64,000 nt of DNA from NCBI GenBank assembly GCA_902774115.1, contig CACYHH010000004.1:358098-422097 (forward strand), given 5' to 3'. The notes under the pieces are model-generated. The model made no database searches. It saw only the letters and a list, made by a program, of their open reading frames with translations, and was not told the origin of the DNA. Below are positions 17,647-25,339 of this stretch, one piece after another; position 1 is the first letter of the stretch, and each line of letters begins with the position of its first letter. Both the position numbers and the translations under genes were made by a program. This DNA is from an uncultured Spirochaetales bacterium. Its GTDB lineage: Bacteria > UBP6 > UBA1177.

Positions 17647-19112
17647 TTTTCAACAACCTCCCAATGACCGCCTTTGTCCGGACCGATGCGGCGGATAAGA
17701 TTTTCTTTTTGCATTTCGCTCAACATCTTTTTGACAGTCGTATGACCTAATCCCAGTTCTTCTTCCAATTTTACTATTGTGATAAAACTATCGTTTTTAA
17801 TGGCGGCAAGTATTTGGCGGATTTTTTCTGGCCACTTTTCTGGCCACTTTTCTGGCCATTTTTCTATTTTCTGGTCACTTTCTGTACCCTTTTCATTTCC
17901 CTCTATATTCCCTTCCTCACCGGCATTCAGTTCAAAAGGTGCAGCGTCTATCTTGTTGAAGGGAATTGTAACTACGATAAAATTCTTTTTGATAGTGATT
18001 GAATCGCGTCCGTATGCATTGACGATCGTTGGAACACCGCGTCCTGAACGCTCGCTCAGCCTGAGCTGAAGGAAAATAGAGGCAAGTGCTTCATTAACTG
18101 GAATGCTGACTCCATTATAAAAACCTTCAAGATCCTGTTCAATTCCAAGTCCGCCGTGGGAGACAATTTCTATTCTGTCGGTGAACACGCTTATCATCGG
18201 CGCATTCATGGCAAGCCATTTGTTGTGGATGAAAGCATTCAAAAGTGCTTCGTGAAAAGCCTCGTAATCAAAAAGAGGAACATCTTTGCGTTCAGAAATC
18301 CGCCCGCGTTCGTCAGCCTGAATGATGTTTATCGCGTCGCCGTATTCCAGTATTTTATCCATGGAATACAAAATGCAGGAATTCCCGTATTCTTTCACGG
18401 AAAAAAGAGTATCTGCCTTGGTTTTTCCGCTGAAAACAGAAACGCGGATCGGAATATCGTTTGAATCAGCAAGCAAGAGTGCCATTATGTTGTATCGGCC
18501 GTCCGCTGTCAGCAGTTTAAGCGTTTTCTTAAAGGTGTCCCGTCTGAGTCTGATCCCTTTCGCACCGTAATACAAAAAGAGTTTCTCGAAAGTCAGATCC
18601 TGCGCGTAATCAGGCGCGGCAGTATTCACGATAGTAGGAATTCCGTTTGAAAGCACGTTCAGCAGGCGGATTTCCCATTCCGGAAATTTTGAAAGTTTCT
18701 CCTTGCTTGAACCAATCCGGATAAATGTCTGATCCATGAACTTTGTCGGAACGGATTTCGCGGCAGGAACAGTCAGCAAAACAACTCTTTTGCCGGAAAT
18801 TTCAGCTTCATCGACTTCAAACGCAAGACTCGGCTTTAAGTTGCGTGCAAGGTAATGTTTGTAAGGTTCGTGCTCGATATCCTTGTCGAAATTAACCGTT
18901 GTTCCGGTTATTTCATGCGTTTTGTCGTTCACTCCCCAAACAATATAGCCGTATTCCCGCCCGCTTAAAGCCGCGCCGTTGGAAATTGCGGAAATATATT
19001 CGCCGATTTCATCCTTTGAAAACCAGTTTTCCTTGAAATCGAGCCATTCGTATTCGTGCGGAAGCGAAATCAGGTTCGTAACAGTGTCAGTTATGTTGAG
19101 GGCGGGTATCAT
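17643..19112 (-). CDS. AlbA_2/Schlafen-domain putative ATP-binding regulator
   Basis: 489 aa. The N-terminal AlbA_2 (Schlafen) domain is recognisable in EYEWLDFKENWFSKDEIGEYISAISNGAAL (read in overlapping parts) and GREYGYIVWGVNDKTHEITG. The centre resembles COG2865 regulators (DYEAFHEALLNAFIHN, IEIVSHGGL, ERSGRGVPTIV), with a GHKL-like arrangement. The C-terminus is a winged helix (IVKLEEELGLGHTTVKKMLSEMQ) after three KWPE repeats. Such proteins are seen as putative transcriptional regulators and near defence or mobile genes. It is out of place in a sugar operon, between two dehydrogenase copies and next to a broken GT2, so it may mark a recombination point. Confidence 0.8.
   Translation of the reverse strand: MIPALNITDTVTNLISLPHEYEWLDFKENWFSKDEIGEYISAISNGAALSGREYGYIVWGVNDKTHEITGTTVNFDKDIEHEPYKHYLARNLKPSLAFEVDEAEISGKRVVLLTVPAAKSVPTKFMDQTFIRIGSSKEKLSKFPEWEIRLLNVLSNGIPTIVNTAAPDYAQDLTFEKLFLYYGAKGIRLRRDTFKKTLKLLTADGRYNIMALLLADSNDIPIRVSVFSGKTKADTLFSVKEYGNSCILYSMDKILEYGDAINIIQADERGRISERKDVPLFDYEAFHEALLNAFIHNKWLAMNAPMISVFTDRIEIVSHGGLGIEQDLEGFYNGVSIPVNEALASIFLQLRLSERSGRGVPTIVNAYGRDSITIKKNFIVVTIPFNKIDAAPFELNAGEEGNIEGNEKGTESDQKIEKWPEKWPEKWPEKIRQILAAIKNDSFITIVKLEEELGLGHTTVKKMLSEMQKENLIRRIGPDKGGHWEVVEK
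17828..17863 (-). repeat. Three 12-bp tandem repeats encoding KWPE
   Basis: CTGGCCACTTTT occurs twice and CTGGCCATTTTT once in succession on the + strand, with a partial fourth unit (CTGGTCACTT) 9 bp further on. In the AlbA_2 protein they encode consecutive KWPE units (with EKWPEK edges) between an acidic linker and the winged helix. The unit is a multiple of three, so copy-number change would alter linker length without a frameshift. Confidence 0.9.
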
Positions 19113-19186
19113 TTATTTATCTCCACGTCACAACCGGCGCCCCTGAAGCAGGGGGCTGGCTGCACAGCAGACTGAGGGGGCTACCA

Positions 19187-20503
19187 TCACAGTCTCCAAT
19201 AGTTATATCCTGCGTCTTCATATTCCTTGCGGTTGAGAAGACCTTTGAGGTCGAGGAGAACTTTTTTGCCTTTTCCGAAAAATTTATCAACAGTTTTCAT
19301 TTTCAGATTGCTGAACTCTTTGTGGGCAACAGCAATAATGACGGCATCCATTCCTTTAACGTCCTTGATATCGGCGAATTCGATCCCGTAAAGGGCTTTT
19401 GCTTCGGCAGCATCAGCCTCGGGATCGGCTATCATCGGATTTATGCCGTATTCACGAAGTTCATGAACGATATCAATTACTTTCGTATTTCTCGTATCGG
19501 GGCAGTTTTCCTTGAACGTGAACCCGAGGATGGCAACTTTTGCCTTTCTGACAGCTTTATCAGATGCGATAAGATTTTTGACGCAGCTTTCAGCGACATA
19601 TTTTCCCATATCGTCGTTGATTCTGCGGCCTGAAAGAATAATCTGGCTGTGATAACCGATTTTCTCAGCCTTGTAAGTCAGGTAATATGGGTCAACTCCG
19701 ATGCAGTGACCGCCGACCAAGCCGGGATAGAACTTGAGGAAATTCCACTTTGTTCCTGCCGCTTTAAGAACCGCCTGCGTATCGATCCCCATTTTGTTGA
19801 AGATTATGGAAAGCTCGTTCATAAAGGCGATGTTGATATCACGCTGGCTGTTTTCGATTACTTTCGCAGCTTCGGCGACTTTGATGTTCTCAGCGCGGTA
19901 AACCCCTGCTTCGACAACAAGTTCATAGACTTTTGCGACACAATCCAGTGTTTCTTCGTCCATACCCGAAACTATTTTTGTGATTGTTTCGAGGCGGTGA
20001 ACTTTGTCGCCGGGGTTGATACGCTCAGGCGAGTAGCCGATTTTGAAATCCTTTCCGCATTTAAGCCCCGATTCGCGCTCAAGGATCGGAACGCACACTT
20101 CTTCCGTGACACCGGGATGAACCGTAGATTCGAATACGACGACAGAGCCTTTGACGAGGTTACGGCCGAGAATCGTGCTTGCACTTTCGACCGGATTCAG
20201 GTCGGGAGTATGGTCGTCGTTTACAGGTGTCGGCACTGCAACAATGTGGAATTTCGCCGTGCGGAGCTTCTTTTCGTCGGAAGTGAACTCGACTTTTGTT
20301 TTTGCGATAACATCGTCACCGACTTCGTGGGTCGGATCAACGCCTTTTTTGTAAAGCGCTATTTTTTTATCATTCAAATCGAATCCGACAACTTTGACCT
20401 TTCTCGCAAAAGCAACCGCTATCGGCATTCCGACATAACCGAGTCCCACCAAAGCTATTTTTTCCTTTCCTGCGACTATTTTGTCGTACAAGTCTGAAAA
20501 CAT
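19187..20503 (-). CDS. tviB: UDP-N-acetylhexosamine 6-dehydrogenase, TviB/WbpO-like, copy 2
   Basis: 438 aa with the same domain order as copy 1: GLGYVGMPIAVAF, the active site YPGLVGGHCIGVDPYYL, and GFTFKENCPDTRN. GGAGG precedes its ATG, and a promoter-like TTGACT-16-TATCTT lies 66 to 94 bp upstream. I count about 17 substitutions against copy 1 in the last 290 residues, mostly conservative. All catalytic residues are kept, so both copies should be active. One may serve GalNAcA synthesis; the other may feed the WlbA/WbpD pathway near 38 kb. That split is speculation. Confidence 0.9.
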   Translation of the reverse strand: MFSDLYDKIVAGKEKIALVGLGYVGMPIAVAFARKVKVVGFDLNDKKIALYKKGVDPTHEVGDDVIAKTKVEFTSDEKKLRTAKFHIVAVPTPVNDDHTPDLNPVESASTILGRNLVKGSVVVFESTVHPGVTEEVCVPILERESGLKCGKDFKIGYSPERINPGDKVHRLETITKIVSGMDEETLDCVAKVYELVVEAGVYRAENIKVAEAAKVIENSQRDINIAFMNELSIIFNKMGIDTQAVLKAAGTKWNFLKFYPGLVGGHCIGVDPYYLTYKAEKIGYHSQIILSGRRINDDMGKYVAESCVKNLIASDKAVRKAKVAILGFTFKENCPDTRNTKVIDIVHELREYGINPMIADPEADAAEAKALYGIEFADIKDVKGMDAVIIAVAHKEFSNLKMKTVDKFFGKGKKVLLDLKGLLNRKEYEDAGYNYWRL

Positions 20504-20569
20504 TATTTATTCCTCCAATTATTTAACACATTTTGTAAATCAAATAACAAAAAGCGGTTACAAGGCTGG

Positions 20570-20597
20570 AAGATATTGAAATCACGGTAAAAGTCAA
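20570..20597 (-). promoter_or_regulatory. Putative internal promoter of the capsule locus
   Basis: On the minus strand TTGACT (20597-20592) and TATCTT (20575-20570) are 16 bp apart, upstream of dehydrogenase copy 2. The 120-bp gap has no coding potential and would otherwise be long for this tightly packed operon. Other promoters in the window share the 16-bp spacing. Confidence 0.5.
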
Positions 20598-20623
20598 TAA
20601 ATAAGGAGCTATTCACACGTAAT

Positions 20624-21790
20624 CTAACCTTTTCTCCACACCATTCTGTTGACTATTCCGGTGTAGCTCTGGATTATTTTGACGATTTTATCGGAAACAT
20701 TTTCGTCGGTGTAGTCTGGAACGGGTATCGCGCCTCCGTTTTTCTCGTTTTTAACCATTTCGACTGCAGTTTCTACCGCCTGCAAAAGCCCTTTCTCATC
20801 AATTCCGGAGAGGATGAAGCACGCTTTATCAAGCGCTTCAGGGCGTTCGGTCGAAGTCCTGATGCAGACAGCAGGGAACGGGTGTCCGACAGAAGTGAAG
20901 AAGCTGCTTTCTTCGGGCAGAGTTCCTGAATCCGAAACTACGCAGAAAGCGTTCATCTGAAGGCAGTTGTAGTCGTGAAAACCGAGCGGTTCGTGCTGAA
21001 TCACGCGTTTGTCAAGCTTGAATCCGTTAGCTTCAAGTCTTTTGCGGCTTCTCGGGTGGCAGCTGTAAAGAATGGGAAGATCGTATTTTTCAGCCATCGC
21101 GTTTATCGCACTGAAAAGGCTCGTGAAATTCTTTTCTGTATCGATATTTTCCTCTCTGTGCGCCGAAAGAAGGATGTATTTGCCTTTTTCAAGACCGAGT
21201 TTTTTATGGATATCAGACGCTTCGATCTTTTTCAGATTGTCGTGGAGGACTTCCGCCATCGGAGAACCCGAAACGTAGGTGCGTTCTTTGGGAAGTCCGC
21301 AGTCGGCGAGGTATCTTCTCGCGTGTTCCGAATATGCGATATTGACGTCAGAAATTATGTCCACGATGCGGCGGTTCGTCTCTTCCGGCAAACATTCATC
21401 CTTGCAGCGGTTGCCCGCTTCCATGTGGAAAATCGGGATATGCAGGCGTTTTGCGCCTATGACCGAAAGGCAGCTGTTCGTGTCTCCCAGGACAAGGACC
21501 GCATCAGGATTGAGTTCGACCATGAGTTCGTAACTTTTCGCGATGATGTTTCCCATCGTCTGTCCCAAGTTTTCGCCGACAGCATCCATGTAGACTTCAG
21601 GGTCTTCAAGCTCTAAATCGCGGAAGAAAACGCCGTTCAGGTTGTAGTCGTAGTTCTGCCCGGTGTGAGCCAGAATCGTGTCGAAATACTTCCTGCATTT
21701 CTTAATTACTGCGGCGAGGCGGATGATTTCAGGCCTTGTACCGACAATTATCAAAAGTTTAAGTTTTCCGTTGTTTTTCCAGTTAGCCAT
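20624..21790 (-). CDS. capG: UDP-N-acetylglucosamine 2-epimerase family, CapG/FnlC-like
   Basis: 388-aa GT-B-like epimerase. LLIIVGTRPEIIRLAAVI, LVLGDTNSCLSVIGAKRL, HMEAGNRCKDECLPEETNRR and HREENIDTEKNF are the family motifs. In the CapE-CapF-CapG series this enzyme epimerises UDP-N-acetyl-L-pneumosamine at C2 to UDP-N-acetyl-L-fucosamine. GNRCKDECLPEE, rather than the WecB form, fits the CapG/WbjD branch. It is the third gene of the set and overlaps CapF by 8 bp. Confidence 0.88.
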   Translation of the reverse strand: MANWKNNGKLKLLIIVGTRPEIIRLAAVIKKCRKYFDTILAHTGQNYDYNLNGVFFRDLELEDPEVYMDAVGENLGQTMGNIIAKSYELMVELNPDAVLVLGDTNSCLSVIGAKRLHIPIFHMEAGNRCKDECLPEETNRRIVDIISDVNIAYSEHARRYLADCGLPKERTYVSGSPMAEVLHDNLKKIEASDIHKKLGLEKGKYILLSAHREENIDTEKNFTSLFSAINAMAEKYDLPILYSCHPRSRKRLEANGFKLDKRVIQHEPLGFHDYNCLQMNAFCVVSDSGTLPEESSFFTSVGHPFPAVCIRTSTERPEALDKACFILSGIDEKGLLQAVETAVEMVKNEKNGGAIPVPDYTDENVSDKIVKIIQSYTGIVNRMVWRKG

Positions 21791-23039
21791 TTATTTCTCC
21801 ATTGACGACTTTTTCAAAAAATGTGTCGGGATGCGCTGGGTCGAAAGTCTCGTTCGCCCACATCAGAGTGACCAAATTCTCTGTTTTCGAAAGGTTGATT
21901 ATATTGTGAGTGTAACCCGGAAGCATGTGGACTGCCTGGATCTTTTCGCCGCTCACTTCAAATTCGATTACTTCGTCAGTTCCGATTTTACGTTCCTGAA
22001 TGAGCCCGTGACCGCTCACGACGATGAAGAACTCCCACTTCGTGTTGTGCCAGTGTTCCCCTTTTGTGATGCCGGGTTTGCTGATATTTACCGAGAACTG
22101 TCCATGGTTGAAAGTCTTCAATAGTTCGGTAAAACTTCCTCTTTCGTCGCAGTTCATCTTAAGGTCGAACGCGACCTTCTCTTTCGGAAGATAGCTGAGA
22201 TACATCGAATAGAGTTTTTTCTCGAAACTTCCGGGTGCGATCTCAGGCATCATCAGGGTCTGCGGCTCATCGCGGAATTTTTTAAGGCATTCGACGATAT
22301 AGCCAAGCGTCGCTTTGTGGGTGATTTTTGCTCCGCAGTATCTTCCGTTTTCATTCCAAAGCGGAGTGAGCCCGTCAAATTTCACGCCGTCAACGACTTC
22401 ACCGACTGCCGGATAATCGCATCTGTGCGGGTGTCCTTCCATCGCATCAAGCATCTCTTCGATGAGGTCGTCGATAAAAAGCATTTCGAGTTCTACAGAC
22501 GGGTCGTTCACCGTTATCGGAAGGTCATTTGCAATATTGTTGCAGAAGGTCCCGACCGCGCTGTTGTAGTTTGGTCTAACCCACTTTCCGACTAAGTTCG
22601 GGAAGCGGTAGACAAAAACTTTCGCGCAGGTCTCTTTCGCGTAATCAAAGAAAAGTTCTTCGCCCGCTTTTTTGCTGAGGCCGTATTCCGAAGTTCCGAA
22701 ACGCCCCGCGAGGGTGGCCTGCAGTGAGCTTGAAAGCATGACCGGGGAAGTATTTTTGTGTTTTTTGAGCGTATCGAGAAGAGTCGAAGCGAATCCGAAA
22801 TTTCCTTCACGGAATTCTTTCGGATCTTTCGGCCGGTTCACACCGGCGAGATTGAAAATGAAATCTGCTTTTTTGCACCATTCGTCAAGTTCCGATGCGG
22901 TATTCCCGAGGTCATACTCAAAAATTTCGCCTATCGAAAGAGCTGGTCTTGTTCTGTTTTTTCCGTCACGGATATTTTTAAGATTTTCAACCAGATTGCG
23001 GCCTACAAAACCCGCCGCGCCGGTAACAAGAATGTTCAT
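21783..23039 (-). CDS. capF: UDP-N-acetyl-L-fucosamine pathway reductase/cupin, CapF/FnlB-like
   Basis: 418 aa with two domains: an N-terminal SDR (MNILVTGAAGFVGRNLVENL, reductase half) and a C-terminal cupin (KGEHWHNTKWEFFIVVSGHG, epimerase half with its metal-binding His pair). In the known pathway CapF acts on the 4-keto sugar from CapE, with C3 epimerisation and NADPH-dependent C4 reduction. It is somewhat longer than the roughly 370 aa of the staphylococcal protein. The ATG is preceded by GAGG, and the order CapE-CapF-CapG matches known loci. Confidence 0.9.
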   Translation of the reverse strand: MNILVTGAAGFVGRNLVENLKNIRDGKNRTRPALSIGEIFEYDLGNTASELDEWCKKADFIFNLAGVNRPKDPKEFREGNFGFASTLLDTLKKHKNTSPVMLSSSLQATLAGRFGTSEYGLSKKAGEELFFDYAKETCAKVFVYRFPNLVGKWVRPNYNSAVGTFCNNIANDLPITVNDPSVELEMLFIDDLIEEMLDAMEGHPHRCDYPAVGEVVDGVKFDGLTPLWNENGRYCGAKITHKATLGYIVECLKKFRDEPQTLMMPEIAPGSFEKKLYSMYLSYLPKEKVAFDLKMNCDERGSFTELLKTFNHGQFSVNISKPGITKGEHWHNTKWEFFIVVSGHGLIQERKIGTDEVIEFEVSGEKIQAVHMLPGYTHNIINLSKTENLVTLMWANETFDPAHPDTFFEKVVNGEING

Positions 23040-23050
23040 TGAAACCTCGC

Positions 23051-24097
23051 TTAGTTGTGGCGGATGCCCTGGAGTTCCTCTTTGACATAGTCTGCAGTCT
23101 TGATTTTTTCTATCGTTCCTTCGACATCAAGCCTATTTGTGTTGTGGCTCGTGTAAGCCTCGTCAGCCATCGTTTGGACCTCGCCTTTGACGAAGAATTT
23201 GTCGTAATTGAGGTCGCGGTTGTCGGCTGCGACTCTGAAGTATTTTCCCATATCTTCCGAACGGAGCCTCTCCTCTCTTGTCATGAGGGTTTCATAAAGT
23301 TTTTCGCCGTGACGCGTGCCGATGATGTTGGTTCCGGTATCGCCGAAAAGTTTCTGCACAGCCTTTGCCAGATCTCCAATTGTCGAAGCATCAGCCTTTT
23401 GGATGAAGAGATCTCCCGGATTTGCGTGGCCGAAAGCGAATCTGACAAGTTCTACCGCTTCGTCAAGATTCATAAGGAAACGTGTCATGTTCGGGTCTGT
23501 TATCGTTATCGGATTTCCAGCATGGATCTGGTCGATGAAAAGGGGAATTACCGAGCCGCGGCTGCACATTACGTTGCCGTAACGAGTGCAGCAGATGACC
23601 GTTCCGCCACGCTCTGCAGCGACTCTCGCATTCGCATAGATGACGTGTTCCATCATCGCCTTGCTTATCCCCATCGCGTTAATCGGATATGCCGCCTTGT
23701 CGGTGCTGAGACAGACAACCCTCTTTACACCCGCGTTGATAGCGGCATGAAGCATATTGTCGGTTCCTTCGACATTGGTTCTGACTGCCTGCATCGGGAA
23801 AAATTCGCAACTTGGAACCTGCTTCAATGCAGCTGCATGGAAAATATAGTCGACACCCGGCATCGCATCTGCCAGAGAGCGCGGATCACGGACATCACCG
23901 ACATAAAATTTAACTTTTTTGGCGTGATCAGGGTATTTCGCCTGCAAGTCGTGGCGCATATCATCCTGTTTTTTCTCGTCACGCGAAAAAATACGGATCT
24001 GAGCAATATCGGAAGTGAGAAAATGTTTGAGAACGGTATTTCCGAAAGAACCGGTACCGCCCGTTATCATCAGTGTTGCGCCGTTAAATTCAGTCAT
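23051..24097 (-). CDS. capE: UDP-GlcNAc 4,6-dehydratase/5-epimerase, CapE/FnlA-like
   Basis: 348 aa from the ATG at 24097, which has GGAGG 6 to 7 nt upstream; an earlier in-frame ATG lacks one. The Rossmann motif is MITGGTGSFGNTVLKHFL. The active-site stretch LSTDKAAYPINAMGISK has Met where classical SDRs have Tyr, a known trait of CapE/WbjB/FlaA1-type inverting dehydratases that rely on the Asp-Lys pair. It starts UDP-L-FucNAc synthesis and is the first gene of the polysaccharide operon. Confidence 0.91.
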   Translation of the reverse strand: MTEFNGATLMITGGTGSFGNTVLKHFLTSDIAQIRIFSRDEKKQDDMRHDLQAKYPDHAKKVKFYVGDVRDPRSLADAMPGVDYIFHAAALKQVPSCEFFPMQAVRTNVEGTDNMLHAAINAGVKRVVCLSTDKAAYPINAMGISKAMMEHVIYANARVAAERGGTVICCTRYGNVMCSRGSVIPLFIDQIHAGNPITITDPNMTRFLMNLDEAVELVRFAFGHANPGDLFIQKADASTIGDLAKAVQKLFGDTGTNIIGTRHGEKLYETLMTREERLRSEDMGKYFRVAADNRDLNYDKFFVKGEVQTMADEAYTSHNTNRLDVEGTIEKIKTADYVKEELQGIRHN

Positions 24098-24125
24098 ATC
24101 AAACCTCCATAAAGTTAAACACACA

Positions 24126-24166
24126 CAAAAAACGCAGCATTATACACAGATTTTCAAAAATATCGA
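24126..24166 (-). promoter_or_regulatory. Promoter of the surface-polysaccharide operon
   Basis: Reading the minus strand, TATAAT (24144-24139) is preceded at 16 bp by a weak -35 (TCGATA) and followed by GCTGCGTTTTTTG. The predicted 5' leader to the capE ATG is about 35 nt. The sequence after the -10 box matches several other promoters in the window. Confidence 0.65.
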
Positions 24167-24264
24167 GAATACTACTAAATTTAAAGCAACTTTTAAAAAT
24201 GGACATTCTCGGAAAAACAACTACCATTTGCGGAATTGAGGTTCTCTTTCTTTTGAGGTTTATT

Positions 24265-24798
24265 ATGAAAAAGGTTTTGATTCTTGTTTCCGTTGTTTTG
24301 TTTCTGCTCGTTTCGTGCGGCGAGGACAACTCTCTCAAACCCGAAACGGCTGAAGCTCTGATTAAGGAAAGACTTGCAAAAATGCCGGGAAGAAGCGTTT
24401 CATTCTATCTGGGCGCGATGACCGATCCGTCATACAAGCCGGTTTACAAGGCGATTGCTACCGGAAAATATCTCACTTTCAAGGATGATGTCTATGTCGA
24501 GGCTGCCGGCAAAAAAATGCCGATGTTCGAAGCAACTGAAGAGGGTAAAAAAATTTTCAAGTGCGAGAAAAACCGCTGCACTGCCGAAGTCTGCTCGACG
24601 GTTTTCGACCGCTTCAACGGGATCGTGAACCAGGGAAAATTCGCGATGGCGGAATATCAGGTAAAAACAGTCTGCGAAGGCGAACTTTACGAAATTTTCA
24701 AGCCTCTCGCCGACAAACAATACATCAAACCCGAAACTAAAGTTGAAAAAGCGGAGTTTGAGTTTTCAAAAGAAGATAAAAAATGGATTTTAAAGTAG
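24265..24798 (+). CDS. Small predicted lipoprotein
   Basis: 177 aa from the ATG at 24265, preceded by GAGG; a longer in-frame ORF from 24199 would hide the signal peptide. The start MKKVLILVSVVLFLLVSCGE is a type II signal with the lipidated Cys at 18. The mature part has paired Cys (FKCEKNRCTAEVC, and KTVCEGEL) that may form disulfides. I do not recognise the family. It is transcribed away from the capsule operon and is followed 9 bp later by ychJ, so they may be cotranscribed. Confidence 0.8.
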   Translation: MKKVLILVSVVLFLLVSCGEDNSLKPETAEALIKERLAKMPGRSVSFYLGAMTDPSYKPVYKAIATGKYLTFKDDVYVEAAGKKMPMFEATEEGKKIFKCEKNRCTAEVCSTVFDRFNGIVNQGKFAMAEYQVKTVCEGELYEIFKPLADKQYIKPETKVEKAEFEFSKEDKKWILK

Positions 24799-24807
24799 GA
24801 GGAAAAA

Positions 24808-25302
24808 ATGGCTGAATGTTACTGTGGAAGCGGAAAAAATTATGAAAACTGCTGCGAACCGATAATTAAGGGCAAAAAAATCGCCGAAACGGCTGAAGAG
24901 CTGATGCGTGCGAGATATTCGGCTTTTGCTGCTCACGAAATAGATTTCATTATGGATACGGTCGTACCGGATCAGACAGGAAATATGACACGTGATGCGG
25001 TCGAAAGATGGTCGAAGAAGACCGACTGGAAAAAACTTGAAATCACTGGAACCGAAGCGGGCGGCAAAGACGACGAGACCGGCAGCGTGGATTTCAAGGC
25101 GTTTTCTCTGCTTGACGGCATTATGCAGTGCCACCACGAACACGCAATGTTCAAGAAAATCGACGGCAAGTGGTTCTTCGAGGACGGCACGCAGATTATG
25201 CCGGAACAGGTCCGCCGCGAAACTCCGAAAGTCGGACGAAACGATCCGTGCCCGTGCGGAAGCGGTAAAAAATACAAAAAATGCTGTGGCAAAGATGTTT
25301 AA
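24808..25302 (+). CDS. ychJ: YchJ-family protein with two SEC-C motifs
   Basis: 164 aa. The N-terminal SEC-C motif is [13 protein letters not shown], and the C-terminal one is [16 protein letters not shown]; each binds Zn with a C-x-C...CC set. Between them is the UPF0225 NTF2-like domain ([17 protein letters not shown]). The precise function is unknown; the family has been linked to proteostasis because SEC-C also ends SecA. GGAGG precedes the start. Confidence 0.9.
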   Translation: MAECYCGSGKNYENCCEPIIKGKKIAETAEELMRARYSAFAAHEIDFIMDTVVPDQTGNMTRDAVERWSKKTDWKKLEITGTEAGGKDDETGSVDFKAFSLLDGIMQCHHEHAMFKKIDGKWFFEDGTQIMPEQVRRETPKVGRNDPCPCGSGKKYKKCCGKDV

Positions 25303-25339
25303 CCTTAAATATGTTTTTTACTATTTTTTAGGAGGATTC

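Noticed and set aside
19113..19186. GC-rich spacer with GGGGGCT repeats between dehydrogenase copy 2 and the AlbA_2 gene
   Set aside because: Only short chance-like repeats; no inverted ends or target duplications of an insertion sequence.
24992..25339. Upstream extension of the subtilase reading frame
   Set aside because: It overlaps ychJ in another frame, and a signal peptide with GGAGG marks the start at 25340.
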